Below, one piece after another: positions 16,741 through 24,199 of a stretch of 64,000 nucleotides of DNA. Below the pieces are notes generated by a model. That model was not told the origin of the DNA. It did not search any database and saw only the letters and a list, made by a program, of their open reading frames with translations. A program made the position numbers and the translations under genes. Within the stretch, counting starts at the first letter, position 1. Each line of letters opens with the position of its first letter. Source of the stretch: Terriglobia bacterium (GTDB taxonomy: Bacteria; Acidobacteriota; Terriglobia; Terriglobales; Acidobacteriaceae). The DNA lies in contig JAIQFC010000021.1 of NCBI GenBank assembly GCA_020073465.1, positions 1-64,000 of the forward strand, in the 5' to 3' direction.

Positions 16741-17832
16741 CTACTGCGGCAACGAACGCGAAACCTTCACTGCCTCCGCAACGCGCTGGCCCATCACTGA
16801 GGTCGACACCGCCGAGCCGGTCGCGCCCGCGAGATCCGCGGTGCGGTAACCCTCCTCAAGCACGGACGAAACGGCCTTCTCAATGCAGGCGGCTTCCGGC
16901 TCCAGGCCAAAGGAATGCCGCAGCATCATGGCTGCGGACAGGATTGCGCCGAGAGGATTGGCGATGCCCTTCCCCGCAATGTCGGGAGCGGAGCCATGCA
17001 CGGGCTCGTACAACCCAACCTTGCCGCCAATGCTTGCGGACGCCAGCAGGCCGAGCGAGCCGACGACTCCGCCTGCCTGGTCGGAAAGAATGTCGCCAAA
17101 CATGTTTTCGGTGAGCACAACATCGAAATCCGTGGGGCGTTGCACCAGCAACATCGCGGCTGAGTCGACGTACTGATGAGCGAGCTTTACGTCGGGATAG
17201 TCCTTGGCCACGCAAGTGACCACTTCGCGCCAGAGGCGCGAGCACTCGAGGACGTTGGCCTTGTCCACGGACAGGACTTTCTTGCGCCGCTTGCGGGCCA
17301 GCTCAAAAGCAACCCGGGCGATGCGCTCAATCTCGGACTCGCCATAACGCATAGTGTTGATCGCCACTCGCGATCCGGCCGTTCCTTCAATCGAGCGAGG
17401 TGCACCGAAGTAGAGGCCTCCCAGCAGTTCCCGCACGATCAGGATGTCGGTGCCGCAGACGACTTGCGCGCGCAGCGGGGATGCATCCACGAGAGCCGCG
17501 AAGCATACCGCCGGGCGCAGGTTAGCGAACGCGCCCAGTTCACGGCGCAGGCGTAACAATCCAGCCTCGGGCCGCAGATGAGTCGGATTGTGATCGAAGG
17601 CAGGACTGCCTACCGCACCCATCAGGACTGCGGAGGAAGCGAGGCAGGCCTGGATCGTGTCTGGAGGCAAGGGATCGTTCGCGGCCGCCAGCGCGGCACC
17701 GCCGATGTTCTTGCTTTGCAGCCGGAGTTGATGGCCGAAGGCGTCGGCAGCGGCTTGCAGAACGAGGACGGCTTGCGCGGTGACTTCGGGGCCAATGCCA
17801 TCGCCCGGGAGGATGGTCAGGTTCAGGAGCAT
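16741..17832 (-). CDS. leuB: 3-isopropylmalate dehydrogenase
   Basis: A 363-residue beta-decarboxylating dehydrogenase of leucine synthesis, converting 3-isopropylmalate to 2-oxoisocaproate with NAD. Motifs include [23 protein letters not shown] with the substrate Arg/Tyr region, [29 protein letters not shown] (metal Asp) and [18 protein letters not shown], which is the NAD site of leuB type. Length is normal. It follows leuA on the same strand after 206 bp that contain two repeat elements, so one or two transcripts are possible. No leuC or leuD genes are nearby. Confidence 0.95.
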   Translation of the reverse strand: MLLNLTILPGDGIGPEVTAQAVLVLQAAADAFGHQLRLQSKNIGGAALAAANDPLPPDTIQACLASSAVLMGAVGSPAFDHNPTHLRPEAGLLRLRRELGAFANLRPAVCFAALVDASPLRAQVVCGTDILIVRELLGGLYFGAPRSIEGTAGSRVAINTMRYGESEIERIARVAFELARKRRKKVLSVDKANVLECSRLWREVVTCVAKDYPDVKLAHQYVDSAAMLLVQRPTDFDVVLTENMFGDILSDQAGGVVGSLGLLASASIGGKVGLYEPVHGSAPDIAGKGIANPLGAILSAAMMLRHSFGLEPEAACIEKAVSSVLEEGYRTADLAGATGSAVSTSVMGQRVAEAVKVSRSLPQ

Positions 17833-17889
17833 GAGGGAATTAGTTTAGCGCGGGAACGGCGGTTGCGGAATGCTCGGTGCAGAGTCGTC

Positions 17890-17972
17890 AGGAGTGCTCG
17901 GCAAACGGTGGTGGCGATGCTCGCGAGATCCTTCGCTCCGCCTGAAAAGCGGCTTCGCTCAGGATGACGCCG
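17890..17972. repeat. GCCTGAAAAGCGGC element, copy 2
   Basis: It contains GGAGTGCTCGGCAAACGG, GCGAGATCCTTCGCTCC, GCCTGAAAAGCGGCTTCGC and TCAGGATGACGCC. It is in the same orientation as copies 1 and 3 and lies between leuA and leuB. Confidence 0.75.
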
Positions 17973-18005
17973 GACCAAAAGAGGGCTGGCGGGCTTTGCC
18001 GGGCC

Positions 18006-18032
18006 GGACAGCCGAGGGCGGCTGTCCCCACA
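18006..18032. repeat. AGGG-loop palindrome with CCCACA tail, copy 1
   Basis: Perfect nine-base arms GGACAGCCG/CGGCTGTCC (18006-18014, 18019-18027) with loop AGGG and tail CCACA. It begins just after the leuA stop and could also act as a transcript end. The same design is seen at 34148-34175 and inside a coding region at 45313-45338. Confidence 0.8.
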
Positions 18033-18038
18033 TGAACC

Positions 18039-19328
18039 CTACACTCCCCAGAGATAGTCTTCCTGCTCGTGGTGGTTTTCCGCGTGTGCCGGTAGTGGGA
18101 CGCCAAATGCATTCGTCTGCGTGGCCAGCGGAAACGGTTTTGGTGTCTCCGGAGATGGAGGGTTCCCAGCCGCCGCGGCTGCCGTCGGGAGCGGCTCGAT
18201 TAACGGCGTCGCTGAGGCTGAGGGCTTATGCGTATCGCGGATCAGTTCGAGCAGGTGATGATCTTCGACGTGCTTGATCTTGTCGGCGAGCCGCACAAAG
18301 CGGCGGTAGATGTCGTCGAGGGCGCGGCGATCGAACTGATAGCCAAGCTGCTCGCAGCGCATGCCCAGAGCGTGGCGTCCGGAGTGCTTCCCGAGCACCA
18401 GCTTCGAGTCCGGCACGCCCACCGACTTCGGCGTCATGATCTCGTAGGTCAGAGGATTCTTCAGCACGCCATCCTGATGGATGCCGGCCTCATGGGCGAA
18501 GGCGTTGCGCCCGGTAATCGCCTTGTTGGGCTGCACGGCGACGCCCGTGATCTCACTCAGCAACTGGCTGGCGGCAAAAATCTGCTCACTCACCACGCCA
18601 GTCTCATACGGATAACGGTCGGGGCGCACCCGCATCGCCATGACAATCTCTTCCAGCGCGGCGTTGCCGGCACGCTCGCCGATGCCGTTGATGGTGCACT
18701 CGACCTGCCGCGCCCCGGCCAGGATCGCAGTGAGCGCATTCGCGACGCCCAAGCCCAGGTCGTTGTGGCAGTGGGCGGAGATCGTTACCTTCTCGATTCC
18801 TTTAACGCGCTGGCGGATGGTGGTGATGAGTTCGCCCGCTTCGACTACTGCGTCAAGCACCCGGCAAAGAAAATCAGGATCGGTGCGGGTCGCATCTTCC
18901 GGAGAGAACTCAACGTCATCGCACAGAGACTTGGCCAGGCGCACGGCCTCGCGCGCATTGCTCACGCACTCATCGCGTGTGATGCGCAATTTGTATTGGA
19001 GATGAATGTCGGACGTGGCCAGAAACACGTGGATACGGGGACGGGCGGCGTCTTTCAGAGCCTCCCATGCGCGTTCGATGTCGGGGCGGCAGGCGCGAGC
19101 CAGGCCGGCGATGATTGGACGTCGTACGACGGACGCAATCGCCTTGACGGCTTCGAAATCGCCATCCGAAGAGATGGGGAAGCCGGCCTCGATCACGTCC
19201 ACACCCAGGCGGTCGAGCTGGTGCGCCATCCGCAGCTTTTCCTGATGGTTCATGCTGCAGCCGGGCGACTGTTCTCCGTCGCGCAGAGTGGTGTCGAAAA
19301 CCGTGACTCGGGCTCGCTCCGTGCTCAT
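18039..19328 (-). CDS. leuA: 2-isopropylmalate synthase, short form
   Basis: A 429-residue enzyme that condenses acetyl-CoA with 2-oxoisovalerate, the first leucine-specific step. The catalytic barrel is complete: [42 protein letters not shown] (metal His pair) and the [15 protein letters not shown] region, then [24 protein letters not shown]. After about residue 365 a Pro/Ala-rich, low-complexity tail ends in EDYLWGV, and the C-terminal LeuA regulatory domain (about 120 residues) that binds leucine in most homologues is missing. The ATG at 19328 has GGGGAG upstream. The alternative identity, citramalate or homocitrate synthase, cannot be excluded. Confidence 0.85.
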   Translation of the reverse strand: MSTERARVTVFDTTLRDGEQSPGCSMNHQEKLRMAHQLDRLGVDVIEAGFPISSDGDFEAVKAIASVVRRPIIAGLARACRPDIERAWEALKDAARPRIHVFLATSDIHLQYKLRITRDECVSNAREAVRLAKSLCDDVEFSPEDATRTDPDFLCRVLDAVVEAGELITTIRQRVKGIEKVTISAHCHNDLGLGVANALTAILAGARQVECTINGIGERAGNAALEEIVMAMRVRPDRYPYETGVVSEQIFAASQLLSEITGVAVQPNKAITGRNAFAHEAGIHQDGVLKNPLTYEIMTPKSVGVPDSKLVLGKHSGRHALGMRCEQLGYQFDRRALDDIYRRFVRLADKIKHVEDHHLLELIRDTHKPSASATPLIEPLPTAAAAAGNPPSPETPKPFPLATQTNAFGVPLPAHAENHHEQEDYLWGV

Positions 19329-19425
19329 GGGTCTCCCCTTCAAAAGACAGATGTTCTATGCTACGGGGCGGCGGGAGAGAAGCAAAACTTATAATTCTTT
19401 AGGAACCATCAATATTTCTTCTACA

Positions 19426-19440
19426 ATTAGATTTGCTAAT
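19426..19440. promoter_or_regulatory. Probable LysR-type operator
   Basis: A perfect inverted repeat ATTAG-ATTTG-CTAAT lies in the 142-bp AT-rich gap between divergent leuA and the LysR gene, 30 bp before the LysR start. It fits the T-N11-A shape of LysR-type binding sites. A neighbouring ATATATTTGAT may belong to a promoter. Confidence 0.6.
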
Positions 19441-19470
19441 ATATTTGATGATTTCGATTAGGAGGTAGTC

Positions 19471-20388
19471 TTGGAGCTTTCCCAGCTGGAAGTCTTCCTC
19501 GCCGTGGCGCGCGAGCGCCGGTTTTCACGGGCTGCCGAGAAGCTTTTCCGCACGCAATCCGCGGTCAGCCAGACCATTCGCAAGCTCGAAGATGAACTGG
19601 GCGAAGCCTTGTTTGACCGCTCCTCTCGCGAAGGAGTGCTGACCGATGCCGGAAAGGTACTCCACGAGTACGCGGAAAAACTGCTCAACCTGCGCACCGA
19701 GGCGGCGGAATCGCTGAGCGAGTTGCGCGAACTGCAAAAGGGAAAGCTGGTCATTGCGGCGAACGAGTTCACGGCGCTGTACCTGCTGCCGGTATTGGTG
19801 GAGTTTCGCAGGGTGCATCCCATGATCAAGATCGCGGTGCAGCGCGCGCTTGGCAGTCACATCCCGGATGACGTGCTGCGCTACGGCGCAGAACTTGGGA
19901 TCCTCTCCTACGAACCGCAAGAGCCGAGCCTGCGCTCGGTAGTCGTGTATCTGGATGAGCTTGTCTTCGTGGCTCCTCCGAATCATCCGCTGGCCTCGGC
20001 GGGGCAGGTAAGCATACGGCAGCTTGGGGCGGAGTCGTTCGTCGCGCATATTGTGCCGTCGCCGTACCGTGACAAGGTGATCCAGCTGTTCAAGACGCAC
20101 AAGACTCCGCTGCACATGGATCTCGAACTGCCCACCCTGCAGGCGATCAAGCAGTTTGTGGCGATTGGCAATGGAGTTGCGCTACTGCCTGAGATCTGCG
20201 TGGAGACAGAACTGGCGCGGAAGGAGTTGGTGCGAATCCCCGTACGCGAGCTGCAGTTGAAGCGAAAGCTCCGCCTGATCTACCGCAAAGAGGGAAATCT
20301 TTCTCATGCGGCCCGCGCGTTTCTGAAGGTGGCAGAAGCGGTCGCGGCGGAGCGCAAGGGCGGATACCGCTTCCAGCGGGAAAGCTGA
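19471..20388 (+). CDS. LysR-family transcriptional regulator
   Basis: A 305-residue regulator with an N-terminal winged helix-turn-helix (LEVFLAVARERRFSRAAEKLFRTQSAVSQTIRKLEDELG) and the two-subdomain effector-binding region (GKLVIAANEFTALYLLPVLVEFRR onwards). It starts with TTG, preceded by a very good AGGAGG 6 nt upstream. Divergent placement next to leuA and the operator-like palindrome between them suggest that it controls leucine synthesis, as LysR-type proteins often do for the adjacent divergent gene. The effector is unknown; 2-isopropylmalate is a candidate by analogy. Confidence 0.9.
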   Translation: MELSQLEVFLAVARERRFSRAAEKLFRTQSAVSQTIRKLEDELGEALFDRSSREGVLTDAGKVLHEYAEKLLNLRTEAAESLSELRELQKGKLVIAANEFTALYLLPVLVEFRRVHPMIKIAVQRALGSHIPDDVLRYGAELGILSYEPQEPSLRSVVVYLDELVFVAPPNHPLASAGQVSIRQLGAESFVAHIVPSPYRDKVIQLFKTHKTPLHMDLELPTLQAIKQFVAIGNGVALLPEICVETELARKELVRIPVRELQLKRKLRLIYRKEGNLSHAARAFLKVAEAVAAERKGGYRFQRES

Positions 20389-20493
20389 AGTCGCAGCGTT
20401 CAACTGATGTGATCCGGGCAGGGATGCTTCGACTCCGACATGAGGATCGCTTCGCGCTCCTCATGGCTGCGCTCAGCATGACGCCATCCGATC

Positions 20494-20531
20494 AAAACAA
20501 AAAAGGAAGCAAAGTCTGCGCTTTGCTTCCT
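20494..20531 (-). terminator. Rho-independent terminator of the STAS gene
   Basis: Eleven-base perfect arms AGGAAGCAAAG (20504-20514) and CTTTGCTTCCT (20521-20531) with a six-base loop. On the minus strand the hairpin is followed by TTTTTGTTTTG, 32 bp after the STAS stop codon. Confidence 0.85.
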
Positions 20532-20562
20532 ACCTGCTCACCAGATCGGAGCGACTATCGTT

Positions 20563-21009
20563 TCAGCAATCCGCGCACACCTGATCCTCGCGGAAAGATT
20601 CCAGGGCATTGTCCACCGAAGAGTGAATCTCCAGCACGGAATCCAGTTTTGTCAGGTCGAGCAGATTGCGGATGAACGCGTTCGGGCCGGCGCACTTGAA
20701 ACTGGCGTTCCTGCCCTGAGCCCAGCCCTGCAGCAGGGCGAGCTCGCCGATGCCGGCGCTATCCATCGAACTCACGCCGCTGAGGTCGAGAATCAGCTTG
20801 CGCGTGTGTTGCAGGACTTCGCCCACCAGACGCGACAGTGCGGCCGCCTCATCGCGATACACGATGCGGCCGTGGCAGTGAACGATCATCACGTCCCCAT
20901 GATTTCGCGTTTCCAAACTCAGTTTCAACTTCGGCTCCTTGTGCAGTCCAAAGGCAGCCACACCCAGCGGCTGCTCCCATATTTGACATTCGGTATTCAT
21001 AGTTTGCAT
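20563..21009 (-). CDS. STAS-domain protein (anti-sigma factor antagonist-like)
   Basis: A 148-residue protein whose C-terminal 110 residues form a STAS domain: KLSLETRNHGDVMIVHCHGRIVYRDE, LILDLSGVSSMDSAGIGELALLQ and a helix ending VLEIHSSVDNALESF. The SMDSAG loop contains the Ser normally phosphorylated by a partner kinase. No kinase or sigma factor gene is adjacent. Starts at 21009 or 21000 are both possible and neither has a good Shine-Dalgarno site. A strong terminator follows. Confidence 0.8.
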   Translation of the reverse strand: MQTMNTECQIWEQPLGVAAFGLHKEPKLKLSLETRNHGDVMIVHCHGRIVYRDEAAALSRLVGEVLQHTRKLILDLSGVSSMDSAGIGELALLQGWAQGRNASFKCAGPNAFIRNLLDLTKLDSVLEIHSSVDNALESFREDQVCADC

Positions 21010-21219
21010 GTTACTAAATAGACGCGCGTGAGAGAGTTTCGGCATCATGAAAAATGAGTAAATTTTTACTACGATCGCCGCAAATCGGAACATTCCCAAG
21101 CGGACAAATTTTGTCACCCGATACATCTTGGGCATCCGGTACACTGCATCTAACTGATTTCGTTCATTCGAGTAGACTTTTTTCTGCCGGCGGATGTGCC
21201 GGAGGAGGGGAATAAGTTC

Positions 21220-21732
21220 GTGTCGAAAATCGCAGCCGTGGTGCTCGCGTCTGTCTGCCTGATGTTGTGTTCGGTGCCGATGTCAGCCCAGTTGATCCCG
21301 CATGGGAACGCTTACGTGGGCGCTTCGTATTCCAGTTCGGTCTACGTGGTCACCCGCGAGAGTTTTCGGGGATGGAACGCCTCTCTCGAATTCATTCCGT
21401 TTTCCCGCTATTCGTTCGTTGGCCTGGTGGTGGATGGGAGCGGATACTATCGGCCTGGCATCAGCGAATACAGCATTCTCGCCGGCCCGCGACTGGCTGC
21501 TCATTTCGGTAAGCTCCGGCCTTTCGTACAGGGGTTTGCGGGTATCAAAAGAGTCCCCGTAAATGGAATCACGTATCAGCCGGTCGCGACTGATTTGGGC
21601 GGCGGTTTCGATTACAAACTCCCATTCCGGAATTTCTCCTGGCGAGTACAGGCCGACTACATGCACACGCGCTACCTTGGCGCAAATCAGAATGATGTGC
21701 GGGGTTCCACGGGAATCGTCTGGCGCTTCTGA
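21220..21732 (+). CDS. Outer-membrane beta-barrel protein
   Basis: A 170-residue secreted protein with a signal peptide ending in PMSAQ and alternating hydrophobic strands typical of a small eight-strand barrel (FVGLVVDGSGYYR, SILAGPRLAAHF, LRPFVQGFAGIK), closing with TGIVWRF, a terminal Phe as in outer-membrane barrels. The GTG at 21220 is preceded by GGAGGAGGGG. The next gene is a paralogue with the same ending. Confidence 0.75.
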   Translation: MSKIAAVVLASVCLMLCSVPMSAQLIPHGNAYVGASYSSSVYVVTRESFRGWNASLEFIPFSRYSFVGLVVDGSGYYRPGISEYSILAGPRLAAHFGKLRPFVQGFAGIKRVPVNGITYQPVATDLGGGFDYKLPFRNFSWRVQADYMHTRYLGANQNDVRGSTGIVWRF

Positions 21733-21846
21733 GACGAGTCTCGCCGAAATTTGCCGGTCCATCAAAATGTCCCTGTAGTCCTTTTCCACTCTGACTGCAT
21801 CCAAGCGGGTAAGACTCTTTCATTTCAGATACGGGAGTGGATTAGT

Positions 21847-22392
21847 ATGCGGAAGATCACCCTGCTGACTCTGTCATTTGTTCTCTTCGCAGCCCTGGCG
21901 ACGGCACAGGTCCCCACTGCAGGGAACGTTTTCTTCGGATACTCCTACTACAACACCAATCTTTCCTCCATTGACCGCGCCAACACGAATGGATGGCAGG
22001 CGTCTCTGGAAGGGAAGGTGCTGCCCTGGGTCGGCATTGTCGCGGACTTCAGCAGCCACTACGGCTCCCAGAATTTCCCGGCGGAGTGTCCGCAGACTCC
22101 TTGCACGCTCAACTTTGACGTTACCGAGCACAACTATCTGTTCGGACCGCGCGTGTCCGTATCGGTGGGGAAAATCCGGCCCTTTGCCGAGGGTCTGATC
22201 GGCGCGGGCCACGTCAACGTCAAGGGGTTCACTTCTGACACCTCTTTCGCCAGCGCCCTGGGCGGAGGCATCGACTATAAGGTCATTCCCCACCTGGCTT
22301 GGCGTATCCAGGGAGACTACGTGCAGACCCGCTTCTTCAGCACGACACAGAACAATGTCCAGTTAACGACCGGCATCGTCATCCGGTTCTGA
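21847..22392 (+). CDS. Outer-membrane beta-barrel protein, paralogue of the preceding gene
   Basis: A 181-residue product with signal peptide MRKITLLTLSFVLFAALATAQ and barrel-like strands. It shares with its neighbour the motifs YLFGPRVSVSVGKIRPFAEGLIGAGHV, LGGGIDYKV..AWRIQGDYVQTR and the ending TGIVIRF. Tandem duplication is the simplest origin. Function beyond the outer membrane location is unknown. Confidence 0.75.
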   Translation: MRKITLLTLSFVLFAALATAQVPTAGNVFFGYSYYNTNLSSIDRANTNGWQASLEGKVLPWVGIVADFSSHYGSQNFPAECPQTPCTLNFDVTEHNYLFGPRVSVSVGKIRPFAEGLIGAGHVNVKGFTSDTSFASALGGGIDYKVIPHLAWRIQGDYVQTRFFSTTQNNVQLTTGIVIRF

Positions 22393-22438
22393 CTATCTGA
22401 ATCTTGCCTGCCCCGGTCTGCATCTTTTATGGTTAGGC

Positions 22439-22717
22439 ATGAGCAAAATTCACATTCCTACGCCATTGCGGCAGTATGTGGGGAAACAGGCAAGTGTTGA
22501 GGTGCAAGGGACGACGGTCGCTGAGGCCATGAACGCACTGGTGGCACAGCATCCCGAACTGCGCCGCCACCTCTACACCGAAGACGGCAAGCTGCGTGCC
22601 TTCGTAAACCTCTACGTCAACGACGAGGACATCCGATACCTGCAGAAAGAGGCGACCTCGCTGAAAGATGGTGATAACATCTCCATTGTGCCTTCGATCG
22701 CGGGAGGCGCAGTCTGA
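22439..22717 (+). CDS. MoaD/ThiS-like ubiquitin-fold sulfur carrier with extended C-terminus
   Basis: A 92-residue beta-grasp protein: KIHIPTPLRQYVGKQASVEVQGTTVAEAMNAL, LRAFVNLYVNDEDIRYL and DNISIVPSIAGGAV. MoaD-family carriers are adenylated and thiocarboxylated at a C-terminal Gly-Gly. Here the Gly-Gly is followed by Ala-Val, so a peptidase would have to expose it, as for actinobacterial CysO and archaeal or fungal relatives. Its E1-rhodanese partner is encoded 154 bp downstream. No JAMM-type peptidase gene is in the window. A role in cysteine or other thiol delivery is likely, molybdopterin less so. Confidence 0.85.
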   Translation: MSKIHIPTPLRQYVGKQASVEVQGTTVAEAMNALVAQHPELRRHLYTEDGKLRAFVNLYVNDEDIRYLQKEATSLKDGDNISIVPSIAGGAV

Positions 22718-22769
22718 CAGGGGATTCTGTCGTCTAGGTTGACTGCATCAGAGAACTGAAGATCAGAGA

Positions 22770-22823
22770 ATGAAGCCTACCGTCACAGATCGCTGTTGCA
22801 TGTGTTGTCCTTCCTGTCGCTAG
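22770..22823 (+). CDS. Cysteine-rich leader peptide (17 residues)
   Basis: A short frame encodes MKPTVTDRCCMCCPSCR and stops at 22821-22823, 48 bp before the E1-rhodanese start. Five of the last nine residues are Cys. Such frames upstream of sulfur-assimilation genes act as cysteine-sensing leaders in mycobacteria. The site before the ATG is purine-rich (AGATCAGAGA) but not a canonical Shine-Dalgarno. Within its Cys codons, GTCCTT at 22807-22812 can pair with GAGGAC at 22863-22868, the downstream gene's Shine-Dalgarno. The composition and position are seen; the regulatory role is inferred. Confidence 0.7.
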   Translation: MKPTVTDRCCMCCPSCR

Positions 22824-22868
22824 TGCCCCGAGCTGCAATCCCCAAGTTTTGAAATTTCAACCGAGGAC
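22807..22868 (+). promoter_or_regulatory. Putative anti-Shine-Dalgarno switch
   Basis: GTCCTT (22807-22812, overlapping codons TGT-CCT-TCC of the leader) is complementary to GAGGAC (22863-22868), which is the ribosome-binding site of the next gene: five Watson-Crick pairs and one G-U. A ribosome stalled on the Cys codons would block this pairing and free the site. The palindrome TTGAAATTTCAA at 22849-22860 lies between them. The fold was assessed by eye only. Confidence 0.5.
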
Positions 22869-22871
22869 TTT

Positions 22872-24038
22872 ATGGCCAGCACCACCACCGAGATTCCAGT
22901 GACTCTAAGCAAGGATGAAATCCTGCGCTACTCGCGCCACCTGATCATGCCCGAGGTGGGGATGGAGGGGCAGCAGAAGCTGAAGGCGGCGCGTGTGCTC
23001 TGCATTGGGACGGGAGGGCTGGGGTCGCCGCTGGCGCTGTACCTGGCGGCGGCGGGAGTAGGAACTCTGGGGCTGGTGGATTTCGATGTGGTCGATTACA
23101 CAAATCTGCAGCGGCAGATCATTCACTCCACCGCGGACGTGGGAAGGAAGAAGCTTGATTCCGCGGCTGACAAGCTGAAGGCGATGAATCCGTTTCTGAA
23201 TCTGCGGACGTTTGACACTCGGCTGAGCAGCGAGAACGCGCTCGAACTCTTCCGTGATTTCGACATCATCGCCGACGGCACGGACAACTTCCCGACGCGG
23301 TATCTGGTGAATGATGCGTGCGTGCTCACGGGAAAGCCGAATGTCTATGGATCGATCTTCCGCTTCGAAGGCCAAGCCAGCGTCTTCGCGACCGAAGAAG
23401 GCCCGTGCTATCGCTGCCTTTATCCTGAGCCGCCACCGCCGGGACTGGTTCCTTCCTGCGCGGAAGGCGGAGTGCTGGGAATTCTGCCCGGACTGGTCGG
23501 GGTGATGCAGGCGACGGAGGTGATTAAGCTCATCCTCGGCGTCGGTGAGCCACTGGTGGGGAGGCTCCTGCTGATCGACGCGCTGGGCATGAAGTTCCGC
23601 GAACTGAAGCTGCGCAAGAATCCGGACTGCCCGGTGTGCGGCACGCATCCGACAGTAACGAAGCTGATAGACTACAACGAGTTTTGCGGCATTCGCGGGG
23701 AGGAGAAGCCGGTGGAGAGCGCAGACTCGGATATGCAAGTGGAAGAACTGAAGCGGCGCATGGATGCGGGCGAAGACCTTTTCATTCTCGACGTGCGCGA
23801 GCCGCACGAATATCAGATCTGCAACCTGGGTGGGTATCTGATTCCGCTGAACGATTTGCCGAAGCGCGTGCACGAACTCGACTCCAGCCGCGAAATCGTT
23901 GCCCACTGCAAGATGGGCGGACGCAGCGCCAAGGCGGTCGCCTTCTTGCGGCAGGCGGGGTTCACTAAGGTTCACAACCTCGCAGGCGGCATCACGGCCT
24001 GGGCAGATCGAGTGGATCCAAGAGTGCCGAAGTACTGA
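22872..24038 (+). CDS. moeZ: MoeB/MoeZ-type adenylyltransferase-sulfurtransferase
   Basis: A 388-residue fusion of an E1-like ThiF domain and a rhodanese domain. The first has CIGTGGLGSPLALYLAAAGVG (ATP loop), GTDNFPTRYLVNDACV, zinc cysteines CYRC and CPVC, and VPSCAEGGVLGILPG with the possible transfer Cys. The second (from about residue 285) ends with VAHCKMGGRSAKAVAFL, an intact rhodanese Cys loop. It activates the C-terminus of a ubiquitin-like carrier and loads sulfur on it. The carrier gene is immediately upstream, and a Cys-rich leader with an anti-Shine-Dalgarno stretch precedes the start. Confidence 0.9.
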   Translation: MASTTTEIPVTLSKDEILRYSRHLIMPEVGMEGQQKLKAARVLCIGTGGLGSPLALYLAAAGVGTLGLVDFDVVDYTNLQRQIIHSTADVGRKKLDSAADKLKAMNPFLNLRTFDTRLSSENALELFRDFDIIADGTDNFPTRYLVNDACVLTGKPNVYGSIFRFEGQASVFATEEGPCYRCLYPEPPPPGLVPSCAEGGVLGILPGLVGVMQATEVIKLILGVGEPLVGRLLLIDALGMKFRELKLRKNPDCPVCGTHPTVTKLIDYNEFCGIRGEEKPVESADSDMQVEELKRRMDAGEDLFILDVREPHEYQICNLGGYLIPLNDLPKRVHELDSSREIVAHCKMGGRSAKAVAFLRQAGFTKVHNLAGGITAWADRVDPRVPKY

Positions 24039-24199
24039 AGGGCAGTTCTAGTTCTCAGAGGCGGAGCGCGGCGTGGATGCGCTCCGTTTTCGCTTTCCCT
24101 GGACTCTTGCGTCAAGACCTTTTCTACTGTGATTCCAGCCCTTGCATTTTTCTGAGGACGGCGGATAATTTACGCTTCCTTCCCCCCCGGGAGGTCCCA

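Noticed and set aside
18228-19394. A 388-codon open frame antisense to leuA
   Set aside because: No domain or start context; the leuA frame holds all expected catalytic motifs.
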